Below, piece by piece: positions 1 through 9,271 of a DNA stretch of 64,000 nucleotides. The stretch comes from JANQNX01 sp040217095 (lineage in GTDB: Bacteria > Pseudomonadota > Gammaproteobacteria > Eutrophobiales > Eutrophobiaceae), in contig OZ245888.1 of the NCBI GenBank assembly GCA_965229565.1, positions 2,108,001-2,172,000 of the forward strand, in the 5' to 3' direction. The notes beneath the pieces are model-generated. The model saw only the letters and a list, made by a program, of their open reading frames with translations, had not been told where the DNA came from and did not search any database. Within the stretch, counting starts at the first letter, position 1; each line of letters opens with the position of its first letter. A program made the translations under genes and the position numbers.

Positions 1-1188
1 CAGGAACACGATCAAACACCAGGAAAAACATTTACCCAGCAGGGTCAGTCGTGCCTGTGACGCGTCCGGGTCAAGGTAGCGGCCATATATGTCCTTGCTT
101 AGCATGGATGAAATGGATAACAAGGCCGAATCCGCTGTCGACATCATGGCTGCCATCACCGCAGCATATAACACCACGACCAGCCAATAACCCAATAACG
201 AACTGTTTTGTACCAGTGCCAGGATCTTGCCCAGGACCTGGTCTGAGGCGGCTCCCTCCAGCCCCGGCACATAGGCAATGGCATAGATACCGGCAACGAT
301 CGCGATCAACGTTGTCAGGAACGGGGCAAAGGCCATGAAGGCAAGACCCTGCCTGAGTACACGTTCCGATTTTGCCGCGTAAATACGTTGTATCGCCTGC
401 GGGTAAAGGGTTGAACCAAGACCAACGATAATAATGTAACTCAACCACTCTCTTAACCTGTCTGCGTCCGGTACAGTTGTCTTGCTTACTGTAGCCGGGT
501 CCAGCGACTGCTGAATACTGGCGGTGGCCAGCGACAACGGCCCGAATTGCTGGTACAGGATCACAATAAGCACAAGGAAACCAATCATCAGCACGACGCC
601 CTGGATCACGTCCGTCCAGGCAACGGCGCGGATGCCACCGAGTGTGCCGTAAATCACCATGATCAGGGTTAACAGGATCACTCCTTGCTGGTAGGCAACA
701 GCCGGATCAATATCGGTAAGTCCCTGCATAGCCCTGCCCATTGCCATCAACTGTGCCAACAGGTAACTAGACAAGACAAAGATCATGATCACGGTGGCAA
801 GGATATTAAGCCCCCTCGAGTCAAATCGATGTTGCAGGTAATCGGTTGGTGTAACAAATTGATAACGCCTCGCCTTGGCATATAGGCGTGGCGCAAAGAT
901 GATATAGCAAGCAACAATGGCAATCATGAATTGCAAAGACATGATCCATGAAAAACCGATGCGATAAGTCTTGCCGGAAAAACCGAACAACGTATTACCG
1001 CTATACTGGGTCGCATACAGTGTCAAAAAGATCACGACCAGGCCGAAACTGTTGCCGGCAAGATAAAAATCATTCAGGGTGTTTTCTTTCCTGGCCTTGA
1101 AGGCAAAGAATCCAATCAGGATAAGAGAGAAAAGATATATGCCTATAAACAACCAGGCACCTGGACCAAATGCCTGGAAACTACTCAT
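1..1188 (-). CDS. Sodium:solute symporter family protein (partial, C-terminus outside window)
   Basis: The reading frame stays open from its ATG at 1188 to base 1, giving about 396 residues, so the C-terminus is lost. The protein has repeated hydrophobic helices in the sodium:solute symporter (SSS) pattern: an N-terminal helix followed by a short basic loop, a DFYLAG motif near residue 40, a YGTLGGIRAV stretch near residue 185 and a MMSTADSALLS stretch near residue 345, both typical of this family. It would carry a small organic solute into the cell with sodium. The start overlaps the stop of the small membrane protein upstream by 8 bases, so the two are probably translationally coupled. Substrate is unknown; the upstream lyase gene hints at an organic acid. 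Confidence 0.85.
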   Translation of the reverse strand, partial: MSSFQAFGPGAWLFIGIYLFSLILIGFFAFKARKENTLNDFYLAGNSFGLVVIFLTLYATQYSGNTLFGFSGKTYRIGFSWIMSLQFMIAIVACYIIFAPRLYAKARRYQFVTPTDYLQHRFDSRGLNILATVIMIFVLSSYLLAQLMAMGRAMQGLTDIDPAVAYQQGVILLTLIMVIYGTLGGIRAVAWTDVIQGVVLMIGFLVLIVILYQQFGPLSLATASIQQSLDPATVSKTTVPDADRLREWLSYIIIVGLGSTLYPQAIQRIYAAKSERVLRQGLAFMAFAPFLTTLIAIVAGIYAIAYVPGLEGAASDQVLGKILALVQNSSLLGYWLVVVLYAAVMAAMMSTADSALLSISSMLSKDIYGRYLDPDASQARLTLLGKCFSWCLIVFL

Positions 1189-1390
1189 CCGCGTCTTCTT
1201 CAGATTTCCATGGATAGCGAATCAGCAGGTACGCTGTAAAGGCTGAAGTAAGGAAAGCAACCAGGATAGATGACAACACCCAGGCCGGCACGCCAAGTAT
1301 CAACAGGCTGGAGTCCTTGGGCCAGTACCAGGGAATACCCGTCGCGATCAATACAACATACACAACGAAAATAATGACGCTGCGCTTCAT
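1181..1390 (-). CDS. Small two-helix membrane protein, probable symporter partner (DUF3311-like)
   Basis: A 69-residue protein with two hydrophobic helices, about residues 4-20 and 30-57, joined by a short loop containing PWYWP, and ending in an acidic tail (EEDADE). Its size, two helices and position directly before a sodium:solute symporter match the small subunits of the DUF3311 type that are co-encoded with such transporters. It overlaps the symporter start by 8 bases and follows the lyase gene by 5 bases, so all three look like one operon. The family assignment is by resemblance and context only; the role of these subunits is not well known. Confidence 0.65.
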   Translation of the reverse strand: MKRSVIIFVVYVVLIATGIPWYWPKDSSLLILGVPAWVLSSILVAFLTSAFTAYLLIRYPWKSEEDADE

Positions 1391-1395
1391 TATTT

Positions 1396-2268
1396 TCAGG
1401 AAAGGTTATCTTTCAGATTGAGATATTCATCCAGGCCCAGTATCTCTTTGATTTCATCGAAGCCGACCATGTCATTTTCCAATGACTTTGTATGACCATC
1501 ACGCCTGAATGCCTCAGCCATTGCGCGCATGATCTTTGCAGTTAACAGTACTGAATCAATCGGGGCCACAACAATCTTGAAACCCATCTCCTCAAGTTCC
1601 GCGGCACTGAGTATGGGCGTCTTGCCAAAAGCCAGCATATTGACAAATTTTGGATACTCGACTCGTTTACATATTTCCTCGAGCTCACTGACCGACAATG
1701 GTGCTTCAATAAACGCGACATCGGCACCGGCATCACAATAACGATTAATTCGATCAATAGCATCATCAAGTCCGTCAGTCTCGCGCGCATCCGTGCGTGC
1801 AATAAATAAAAAGTCATCATCAGCACGTGCTGTAACGGCCGCCTTGAATTTTAATACCATATCTGCAGCCGGAATGACTTCCTTACCTCCAAAATGACCG
1901 CAGCGTTTTGGAAAGACCTGGTCTTCGAGGATAATCCCGGCCGCACCCGCGCCTTCGAATTCCCGCACGCAACGCATCACGTTATGTAAATCGCCATAGC
2001 CGGTGTCGGCATCAGCCACAACCGGGATCGATAATCGCTGAGCCATGCGACGAGTTGCATCGACCATTTCGGTCATTCCAAGAAAATTTAGATCGGGCAA
2101 GCCGTAGAGGCTGGCGCTGGTACCAAATCCGCCGATAAACACGGAATCGAAACCGCACTGTTCAACCATGACTGCCGTCAACACATCATGTGCGCCAAGT
2201 GTCTTGATGATCCCGGGGTTTTGCATGAGCTCACGTAACTGTGCAGCTGGCGTCGTATTCTGCGACAT
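1396..2268 (-). CDS. Isocitrate lyase/PEP mutase superfamily lyase
   Basis: A 290-residue TIM-barrel enzyme. Family marks are the metal-binding stretch VVADADTGYG near residue 84, the EDQVFPKRCGH segment near residue 117, and IARTDARE near residue 157. The KRCGH motif carries the catalytic Cys of carbon-carbon lyases (isocitrate, methylisocitrate and 2,3-dimethylmalate lyase types), which argues against a true phosphonomutase. It probably cleaves a 2-hydroxy or branched dicarboxylic acid; the exact substrate cannot be told. A strong ribosome binding site (GGAGGAT) sits 6 bases before the ATG. It is first in an apparent operon with a small membrane protein and a sodium symporter, which may bring in its substrate. 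Confidence 0.85.
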   Translation of the reverse strand: MSQNTTPAAQLRELMQNPGIIKTLGAHDVLTAVMVEQCGFDSVFIGGFGTSASLYGLPDLNFLGMTEMVDATRRMAQRLSIPVVADADTGYGDLHNVMRCVREFEGAGAAGIILEDQVFPKRCGHFGGKEVIPAADMVLKFKAAVTARADDDFLFIARTDARETDGLDDAIDRINRYCDAGADVAFIEAPLSVSELEEICKRVEYPKFVNMLAFGKTPILSAAELEEMGFKIVVAPIDSVLLTAKIMRAMAEAFRRDGHTKSLENDMVGFDEIKEILGLDEYLNLKDNLS

Positions 2269-2347
2269 GTTTGATCCTCCAGTGCTCTATTGATATCTGT
2301 TATGATTATGCTGGGATTGTACTACACTGGAGTTTAGGATTAAGCCT

Positions 2348-2686
2348 ATGAGTGAAAATGAATTCGTAGTAAACGGTGACAAGGGCAGTATTCTGCTTGG
2401 CATGTTCTGGATGTTTATCATCTCATTACTGTTGTTCTGGTTGCCGGCTTTTGGCTCGCTGATCGCTGGCATCGTAGGTGGCAAACAGGCTGGAGGCGTC
2501 ATGGCCGGCATCATGGCTGCACTGTTACCCGGGATCCTGCTGGCCATTGCCCTGTTTTTTGCAGGTACGATGTTAACCACTTTACCCGTGATCGGTGCTG
2601 TCCTGGGTGGTGGTGGCTTATTGTTATACATTATATATGTCCCCCCGTTATTGATTGGTGCCCTGATAGGCGGTTTGCTTGCCTGA
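2348..2686 (+). CDS. Small hydrophobic membrane protein of unknown function
   Basis: A 112-residue protein, almost entirely hydrophobic after a short acidic N-terminus. Helices span roughly residues 15-42, 50-75 and 80-110, the last two rich in glycine (GGKQAGG, LGGGG, IGGLL), resembling glycine-zipper membrane proteins. I do not recognise a family. It lies divergent from the lyase operon, with 79 bases between the two starts, and 77 bases before the polyphosphate enzyme. The coding pattern is clean and there is no better frame on either strand, so it is probably real. Confidence 0.65.
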   Translation: MSENEFVVNGDKGSILLGMFWMFIISLLLFWLPAFGSLIAGIVGGKQAGGVMAGIMAALLPGILLAIALFFAGTMLTTLPVIGAVLGGGGLLLYIIYVPPLLIGALIGGLLA

Positions 2687-2763
2687 CTATTTGATCTGGA
2701 TCATCACATTTATTCTTCCTGCAACTATACTGATTGTAGGTAAACAGCGGGCAGAACAAATTA

Positions 2764-4257
2764 ATGTTTGAAATCGCCGAGCTCGGCCAGCAACTCTCTA
2801 AAAAGGACTACAAGCAGCGGGTACCCGAACTCCGAACCCGGTTACTTGAAGCACAACAACAACTGCAAGACAGTAATTTTCCGGTACTGGTACTCATTTC
2901 AGGTGTGGATGGCGGTGGCAAGGGCCAGATTATTAACCTGCTTAATGAATGGATGGATCCACGCGGTATCCAGACCCACGCGTTTGGACTGCCCACGGAA
3001 GATCAACGCAGCAGGCCCGAGTTCTGGCGTTACTGGATGGCATTACCCCCGCGAGGTCAGGTCAGTATCTTTGTGGGTTCCTGGTACAGTTCACCCATAG
3101 CCGATCGTGTCAGTAAAAAAATAGACAACTCCGCGCTTGATGAGCGCCTGATACATATCAATAACGTCGAACGTGAATTAACCGACGATGGCATGCTGAT
3201 CATCAAATGCTGGATACACATGGGCAAGGAGCAGCAGCAAAAACGATTACATTCCTTCCAGAAAGACCCGGACAGTCGCTGGCGCGTTACCAAAAAAGAT
3301 ATTAAACACCTGAAACTCTACGATAAGTTTGTCGGCATTGCGGAACGTGTCATCAGGGAAACCAGTACCGGGCATTGCCCATGGCTGATCGTAGACGGTT
3401 CCGATATCAAGCACAGCAGCGTCACCGTGGGCGAGCATATCCTTGCGCGCATCAATACACACCTGGCGCAGCGCGAACATAAGATTACAACACCACCCGC
3501 CCCGGCCCCGGATACGATCACGCAGGTTCAAAGCAAGGGGCTGTTGCAATCACTGGATATGACCCGGTCTCTGTCAAAGTCAGAATATAAAAGCAAGCTT
3601 GAGAAATACCAGGGCCAGTTAAATCTCCTTGCACGCGAGGCCAGGACCCGGCATATGTCTGCGTTACTCGTCTTTGAAGGTTGGGACGCTGGCGGCAAAG
3701 GTGGTGCTATACGACGTATCACTCATGCACTTGATGCGAGGCAGTACCGGGTTATTCCCATAGCGGCACCAACCGATGAAGAGGGAGCCCATCACTACCT
3801 GTGGCGTTTCTGGCGCCATGTACCCCGATCAGGTCAATTCACTATTTATGATCGCAGCTGGTATGGACGCGTTCTGGTTGAGCGTGTCGAGGGTTTTGCA
3901 ACGGAAGATGAATGGATGCGTGCCTACACGGAGATCAATGACTTTGAAGAAGAGATTTACAATGCAGACACTGTCATCCTGAAATACTGGTTGCATATAG
4001 ACAAGGATGAACAGGAACGACGTTTCAAGGAACGTGAAAAAATCAGCTACAAGAAGTACAAGATTACCGAGGAAGACTACCGTAACCGTGAACAATGGGG
4101 CCAGTACGAACTGGCTGTCGAGGAAATGGTGGCACGCACCAGCTCGGAGTTTGCACCCTGGCACCTGATTGAAGGTAACGATAAACGCTATGCGCGTATC
4201 AAGGTGCTCAAACTACTATGCCAGGCGCTGAAGGAACGACTGGGCGATACAAAATAA
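2764..4257 (+). CDS. pap: Polyphosphate:AMP phosphotransferase (two PPK2 domains)
   Basis: This 497-residue cytoplasmic enzyme consists of two PPK2 domains in tandem, the layout of polyphosphate:AMP phosphotransferase, which makes ADP from AMP using inorganic polyphosphate as phosphate donor. Each domain has a Walker A loop: GVDGGGKG near residue 47 and GWDAGGKGG near residue 306. A FVGSWYSS stretch in the first half and YDRSWYGR in the second match the lid/Walker B region; the second half keeps the fuller consensus and is likely the catalytic half. It ends exactly where the convergent cytochrome b561 gene ends, with no bases between. Confidence 0.92.
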   Translation: MFEIAELGQQLSKKDYKQRVPELRTRLLEAQQQLQDSNFPVLVLISGVDGGGKGQIINLLNEWMDPRGIQTHAFGLPTEDQRSRPEFWRYWMALPPRGQVSIFVGSWYSSPIADRVSKKIDNSALDERLIHINNVERELTDDGMLIIKCWIHMGKEQQQKRLHSFQKDPDSRWRVTKKDIKHLKLYDKFVGIAERVIRETSTGHCPWLIVDGSDIKHSSVTVGEHILARINTHLAQREHKITTPPAPAPDTITQVQSKGLLQSLDMTRSLSKSEYKSKLEKYQGQLNLLAREARTRHMSALLVFEGWDAGGKGGAIRRITHALDARQYRVIPIAAPTDEEGAHHYLWRFWRHVPRSGQFTIYDRSWYGRVLVERVEGFATEDEWMRAYTEINDFEEEIYNADTVILKYWLHIDKDEQERRFKEREKISYKKYKITEEDYRNREQWGQYELAVEEMVARTSSEFAPWHLIEGNDKRYARIKVLKLLCQALKERLGDTK

Positions 4258-4788
4258 TTAAAGGTGTAACATTCTTTTCGTGGCACCATCACGACGAAAG
4301 GCATGATACATGGCACCGCTTACATGTATAACGATCAGGGCGAGTAACATCCAGCATGTCCAGACATGCACTTCTGAAAAGAACGCCTGCAAACCTGCGT
4401 CTTCCCAGCCCCATTCCGGCATTTCGATCAACCACCAAAGCGTTGTCCCCCAACCGCTAAACGACGTGGATAAATAACCGCTCAGGCACGCAAGAAAGAT
4501 CAAAAGGTACAACGCCACGTTGCAAAACACGGCCAGTTTATTCATCCACGGTGGCATGGCAGATGCAGCAACCGGCTCAGGCTTGTGACGCAAGCGCAAA
4601 AACAACAACAGCGCCAGTAGCAATGCCAGTGTTAAGCCGATGTTTTTATGCAGCTGGAATGGGAAAACCCGGTATTCATTGTAAGGCAACCCCAGCATCC
4701 ACCAGCTGGATAAAAACAGGAAAAGTATTGAAACGGCAAGTACCCAGTGGATCACAACGGCGCTCAGGGAAAAATTGGCCTGTTTCAT
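4258..4788 (-). CDS. Cytochrome b561 family membrane protein
   Basis: A 176-residue four-helix membrane protein of the bacterial cytochrome b561 family, which binds two b-type hemes and moves electrons between quinol and periplasmic or membrane acceptors. Histidines suitable as heme ligands lie in the first helix (SAVVIHW, residue 14), at the start of helix 2 (QLHKNIG, residue 47), and in helix 4 (EVHVW and VIHVSG, near residues 140 and 154). The start overlaps the stop of the upstream membrane protein by 4 bases, so the two are a translationally coupled pair. The gene is convergent with pap. Confidence 0.85.
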   Translation of the reverse strand: MKQANFSLSAVVIHWVLAVSILFLFLSSWWMLGLPYNEYRVFPFQLHKNIGLTLALLLALLLFLRLRHKPEPVAASAMPPWMNKLAVFCNVALYLLIFLACLSGYLSTSFSGWGTTLWWLIEMPEWGWEDAGLQAFFSEVHVWTCWMLLALIVIHVSGAMYHAFRRDGATKRMLHL

Positions 4789-5357
4789 AATACTTCTTCC
4801 TGTCTTTCAAGTTCTTTCTCGTTTTCGCGACAAGCGAGCACGGCAACGAGCAGTAATGCATGAATAAAAAACCATAACAGGATATGCCACAGGTAAAGTT
4901 GCCTGAGTAACGGAGCGGAATTTACCGTCGCCAGGAAACCCACCAGGTCCACGGCCAACAACCCGGATAATACAACAATAGCCGCGATACCAGACCAGCT
5001 GCGTTGTTCGATTAACGCGACACCAGTAAAAATCGATGCAAATGCCAGCAACGTACCCACACTCATTAGCGCCATTTGCAAGCCTCGATACCAGTCCGGC
5101 CGCGAAAGTAATATCGTATCGGTATTGCGCGTGGCTTGCGTGCACATAACCTGAGTAATTCCATCCCTTTGCAAGTCCTCTCGCGGACAATCCTGGAAGT
5201 AATCGTTTTGTACTATTGCGGGCTCGCCATCGAGTACGGCGTGGATCATTAGCTCGTTGCCATGCGCCGCCGTCAGGTATACACCCAACACCACGATGAT
5301 TATTCCGATCCAGTTGGACCACGCGCTGGCTTCATTTCCTGTATGGACTTTTTGCAC
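4785..5357 (-). CDS. Unknown four-helix membrane protein coupled to cytochrome b561
   Basis: A 190-residue protein with a hydrophobic helix near residues 15-32, a periplasmic segment of about 55 residues with two cysteines (DCPRED, VMCTQ) that could form a disulfide, then three helices at about 93-113, 121-143 and 152-173 and a charged C-terminal tail (ENEKELERQEE). I do not recognise a family. Its last 4 bases overlap the cytochrome b561 start, which suggests the two proteins are made together and may work as one membrane redox complex. That is inference from context only. Confidence 0.7.
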   Translation of the reverse strand: MQKVHTGNEASAWSNWIGIIIVVLGVYLTAAHGNELMIHAVLDGEPAIVQNDYFQDCPREDLQRDGITQVMCTQATRNTDTILLSRPDWYRGLQMALMSVGTLLAFASIFTGVALIEQRSWSGIAAIVVLSGLLAVDLVGFLATVNSAPLLRQLYLWHILLWFFIHALLLVAVLACRENEKELERQEEVL

Positions 5358-5551
5358 CCGGGAAATCCTTTATTATTTTTTATCTACGATATCAGTACTT
5401 TTCCAAAGTTTCACACAAACATCGTTATTGTAATAATTTAACATATACTACTAATCAATAGTTTTTAGTTAATTTGTTGCTGCCGGCCTGGCCCTGTCTG
5501 GTGTGTTCTATTGATTTACACTAGAATCAACAGAACTGGCCAACTTATAGA

Positions 5552-8500
5552 TTGTATTCAGCCTTGCCATACCGTTTCATTCAATTCAGGCAATATCGCT
5601 CGCCAGGCATCCGGGCAGTATGCCTTACACTCCTGCTACTTTGTGCCCTGCTTCAGTACAGCCATCACGTCGCGGCAGATATGGTCAGCGCCAGCGAGGC
5701 CTTGAAACGCGGTGATTATGAAACAGCCATCCCGGAACTGACGCGCCTTGCGGAACAAGGCAGCGCCGAGGCACAAGCACACCTTGGTTATCTCTACCAC
5801 GTGGGTGAAGGTGTGCCACAGGATCTGACCCGGGCAGCCGAGCTTTATCGACTATCGGCAGTACAGGGCAACCGTGATGCCCAGTATAACCTGGCCGTTG
5901 CCTATGCGTTTGGCGAGGGTGTTGAAAAAGATTTATCTGAAGCCGTCACCTGGTATCGACGCGCCGCCGAACAGGACCATCTCATTTCACAGTACAGCCT
6001 GGGTATATCCTATGCCTACGGCGAAGGCGTTCAGCAGGATTATAGCGAAGCCGCCCGCTGGTTTAGCCAGGCCGCAGATAAAGGCTATGCACCGGCACAG
6101 GTTCACCTGGCCAGCCTCTACCACACCGGTGAAGGTGTTGAACAGGATTATATCGAGGCCGCTCGCTGGTATCGTTTATCTGCCGAACAGGGTGATGCCA
6201 CGGCACAATATAACCTCGGGCTGCTTTATCGAGGTGGCAAGGGTGTCGATAAGGATACCACTGAAGCCCGTCGCTGGTTGCAACTCGCTGCCGACCAGGG
6301 GTACCTGGCTGCACAAAACGAACTTGCCAGCCTGAACCGGGCCGCCGTTGCACCGGAAATTTCTGCTACCACTAGAACCGAACCTGAAACTACGGAAGAA
6401 AGCGTTACCCCTAAAGAAGAAAAATCAGGCGGCTTCTTCTCCCGCCTGGGCGCCTTGCTTGGTGGTAAGGACGATACGGGGACAGAAGTCGAACCCGAAA
6501 TAGAGATAAGCGCAGAAGACGAGGTTAAAGAAACACCGATTGAAGAAACAGTGGAAATCACTGCCGCTGAAACTGCACCTACAGAAGCAATTGTAGAAGT
6601 AGAGTCGCTCAAAGAACCAGTCTTGCCAGAAACTGAAACCGCCATAGCAACAGGGGAAGTCCCGGAACCGGTAGCTCCGCCAGAAGCACCGGCAAGCATT
6701 AACGTAGAAGAATCCGTGATTGATAATGTCGTCTTGCCGCAAGAGCCGGTAGCGGCCGCGCCAGAACCGGAACCGATACAGTTACACGAGAAAGAATTGG
6801 CTGATGCGGTTGCTGCCGCACAGCAAGAAGAATCGAAAGGTTTCTTTTCTCGCCTGTTTGGTAGTAAAGGTGATGAAGCAAGCGGAGCAACCCCTGCCAC
6901 GGAACAACCAGTTGAAATCACAACCGCAGAGCCCGCGGTAACAGACCTGCCCGTGGCAGATCCCGTATTACCGGAGTCAGAACCTGCTGAAGAAGTCGCT
7001 GCTGTCCCGACAGAAGAGGTTATTGAGGCCGCGATCCCACGCCCTGAAGAACTGGCAGTAGAAGAATCGATAGTGACCAACGTGGTATTACCTGAACCGG
7101 AGCAGCCAGAACTTAGGGTTCAGGAAAAACCTGTAACAGAAATTGAAAGTCCTGACGAAACAACAGTCGCCGCGGAAACTGATGTGACTCAGGAGGTGGC
7201 AGAAAAGACAGCTGCCGTTGAAAAAGAACTTGTTGAACCGGCTATACCACGACCCGAACAAGTCGCCGTCGAGGAGGCCGTGGTAACAAACGTGTTACTA
7301 CCTAAACCGGAACAGCCTGTTGAAATTAGCATTGCTGAAGAGCAGGAAGAAACTGTTAAGGAAGAAAAACCAGAGACTGAATCGATCAAGGTAGTCGACA
7401 AGGCCGAACCAACAGGCACCAGGGCTGAAGTAATTGCGGTTGAAGATGAGATCGAGGCCACGATAAAACAAGCCGATGCTAAAATAACTGCCTCATCGGT
7501 CGCGTTGCAGGCCGATACGGAGATTAGTGAACTGGTAACAACCGAGGAACCCGGGCAACCGCAAACCGTAACAACCACAGCCCCTGTTGAGTCGATAGAC
7601 ACATCGCAATACAGCATTGATGAAGGTCGTCGCGCCCTGCTCGACAACGACCACGAGCAAGCATTATATCACTTCGAACCACTGGCGAGAGCCGGCAACA
7701 CCGAGGCACAAAGCCTGCTTGGTAACATGTATTACAATGGGCAAGGTGTTGAACAGGACTACGGTGAATCCTTTCTCTGGTATCACCTTGCTGCCGAACA
7801 AGGCAACAAGAATGCACAGTACCTGGTCGGCAATATGTACCTGTTGGGTGAAGGCGTTAAACAGGATAATGAACAGGCGGCATACTGGTATGGAAAATCC
7901 AGTGCCCAGGGCCATATCGCGGCAAAGCAGAACCTGGAAAGCCTGCGGGAATTACAGGAAATTAATAAACAGAATGAATCAGCACAGGATCAGCCTGTTG
8001 TAGAAACTGCAACAGCACTATCCGAATCGACCAGGGAGATGGTCGCAGTCGTCGATCGCAGTGAGGAAATTACGGAAACTGAACCCGCAGAAGTGGTTAA
8101 AACCCCCGATACCAGTGAGACACAACCTGAAGATAGCAAAACATCCGGCGGTGGTTTTTTTGCCAGCCTGTTCGGATCTGATGAACCTGCAACAGAAGTT
8201 CCCGCAGTAACGGTGGAAGCCGAGGTAACAAAACCTGAGCCGAAGGAAGTTCCGGTCAGCACCGAGACACCAATTGCCAGCGAGACAGCAAATACCAGGG
8301 AAGTCGAGATAGAAGAAAAAAGTTTAGCGACTGAAACCGTAACACCTGGCAACAAGCTCCAGGAATTGGTCACACTGGCGACCCAGGGTGATAGCAACGC
8401 ACAGTACCAGCTGGCCACGCGCTATTACTCTGGCAAAGACGTTAAACAGGACTATTCAGAGGCCGCAATGTGGTATCGGCGCGCAGCCGAACAGGACAAC

Positions 8501-9196
8501 ATGGATGCCCAATACAGTCTTGGCAACATGTACCTGCTGGGCGAAGGCGTGCAACAGGACAACAATATCGCAGGACAGTGGTATGCCCGTGCGGCAAAGC
8601 AGGGACACGCCTCTGCACAAAACAACCTGGACAGCCTGAAGATAGAGATCAAGACAGAACCCGAGCCCATTGAAATGGAACCGCTACCGGTTGCAGAAAC
8701 CGAGATAGCTGCACAGGAGATCGAGCCGGAACCTGCAGGACCCAAGGATGATGCCCGCTTGTTGTATGAACTGGGGCTGGCCCACTCTTTTGGCGATGGC
8801 GTCAAGCAGGACTACCAGGCCGCGTATAATTACTTCCTGGAATCAGCCAGGAAAGGTTATGCAGCAGCACAGTATAAAACCGGTGTGGCCTATGCTTATG
8901 GCGAGGGCGTCAAGCAGGACTATGCCCAGGCCGCCGAGTGGTATGGTAAGGCCGCTGAGCAGGGACACATGATTGCACAACGCAACCTTGCCACCATGTA
9001 TCTCAATGGCAATGGCATCAAACAGGACCGGGTCAAGGCCATGGCCTGGTACCAGGTGATTGCCAATAGCGGTAATGCCATGGATGTACGCCGTCGTGAC
9101 ATGCTGAAAAAGCAAATGAGCCAGGTAGAACTGTCCGCGTCACAGGAACTGGCCAGCCAGATTTCACAACGTTTAAAAAATAGCGCCCCTCTCTGA
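5552..9196 (+). CDS. Giant SEL1-repeat periplasmic protein with acidic linkers
   Basis: About 1214 residues. A hydrophobic signal segment (residues 22-35) ends near HHVAAD. Twelve SEL1 repeats of about 36 residues follow in four blocks: five near residues 68-250, two near 720-790, two near 950-1020 and three near 1070-1185. Linkers are rich in Glu, Pro, Thr and Val and carry three GFFxxLFG-like motifs (near residues 294, 430 and 865) and three copies of a VEEs.V.NVvLP motif. SEL1 repeats are protein-binding helical solenoids. There is no ATG before the signal segment; the first possible start is TTG at 5552 (in-frame stop at 5522), with no clear ribosome binding site, so the start is uncertain. 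Partners unknown. Confidence 0.85.
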   Translation: MYSALPYRFIQFRQYRSPGIRAVCLTLLLLCALLQYSHHVAADMVSASEALKRGDYETAIPELTRLAEQGSAEAQAHLGYLYHVGEGVPQDLTRAAELYRLSAVQGNRDAQYNLAVAYAFGEGVEKDLSEAVTWYRRAAEQDHLISQYSLGISYAYGEGVQQDYSEAARWFSQAADKGYAPAQVHLASLYHTGEGVEQDYIEAARWYRLSAEQGDATAQYNLGLLYRGGKGVDKDTTEARRWLQLAADQGYLAAQNELASLNRAAVAPEISATTRTEPETTEESVTPKEEKSGGFFSRLGALLGGKDDTGTEVEPEIEISAEDEVKETPIEETVEITAAETAPTEAIVEVESLKEPVLPETETAIATGEVPEPVAPPEAPASINVEESVIDNVVLPQEPVAAAPEPEPIQLHEKELADAVAAAQQEESKGFFSRLFGSKGDEASGATPATEQPVEITTAEPAVTDLPVADPVLPESEPAEEVAAVPTEEVIEAAIPRPEELAVEESIVTNVVLPEPEQPELRVQEKPVTEIESPDETTVAAETDVTQEVAEKTAAVEKELVEPAIPRPEQVAVEEAVVTNVLLPKPEQPVEISIAEEQEETVKEEKPETESIKVVDKAEPTGTRAEVIAVEDEIEATIKQADAKITASSVALQADTEISELVTTEEPGQPQTVTTTAPVESIDTSQYSIDEGRRALLDNDHEQALYHFEPLARAGNTEAQSLLGNMYYNGQGVEQDYGESFLWYHLAAEQGNKNAQYLVGNMYLLGEGVKQDNEQAAYWYGKSSAQGHIAAKQNLESLRELQEINKQNESAQDQPVVETATALSESTREMVAVVDRSEEITETEPAEVVKTPDTSETQPEDSKTSGGGFFASLFGSDEPATEVPAVTVEAEVTKPEPKEVPVSTETPIASETANTREVEIEEKSLATETVTPGNKLQELVTLATQGDSNAQYQLATRYYSGKDVKQDYSEAAMWYRRAAEQDNMDAQYSLGNMYLLGEGVQQDNNIAGQWYARAAKQGHASAQNNLDSLKIEIKTEPEPIEMEPLPVAETEIAAQEIEPEPAGPKDDARLLYELGLAHSFGDGVKQDYQAAYNYFLESARKGYAAAQYKTGVAYAYGEGVKQDYAQAAEWYGKAAEQGHMIAQRNLATMYLNGNGIKQDRVKAMAWYQVIANSGNAMDVRRRDMLKKQMSQVELSASQELASQISQRLKNSAPL

Positions 9197-9271
9197 GCAA
9201 CACCATTGTCGTAGTCCGTGCCAGCCCTTTACATTTCTGGCATGATTGTCATATCCCTGTGGTCTATACAT

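Noticed and set aside
1396..2268. Phosphoenolpyruvate phosphonomutase
   Set aside because: The KRCGH motif is that of C-C lyases, and no phosphonate genes are nearby.
6226..7080. A 284-codon Ser/Thr/Ala-rich minus-strand frame inside the giant SEL1 gene
   Set aside because: Its composition mirrors the Glu/Pro-rich linker on the coding strand; no start signal and no domain.
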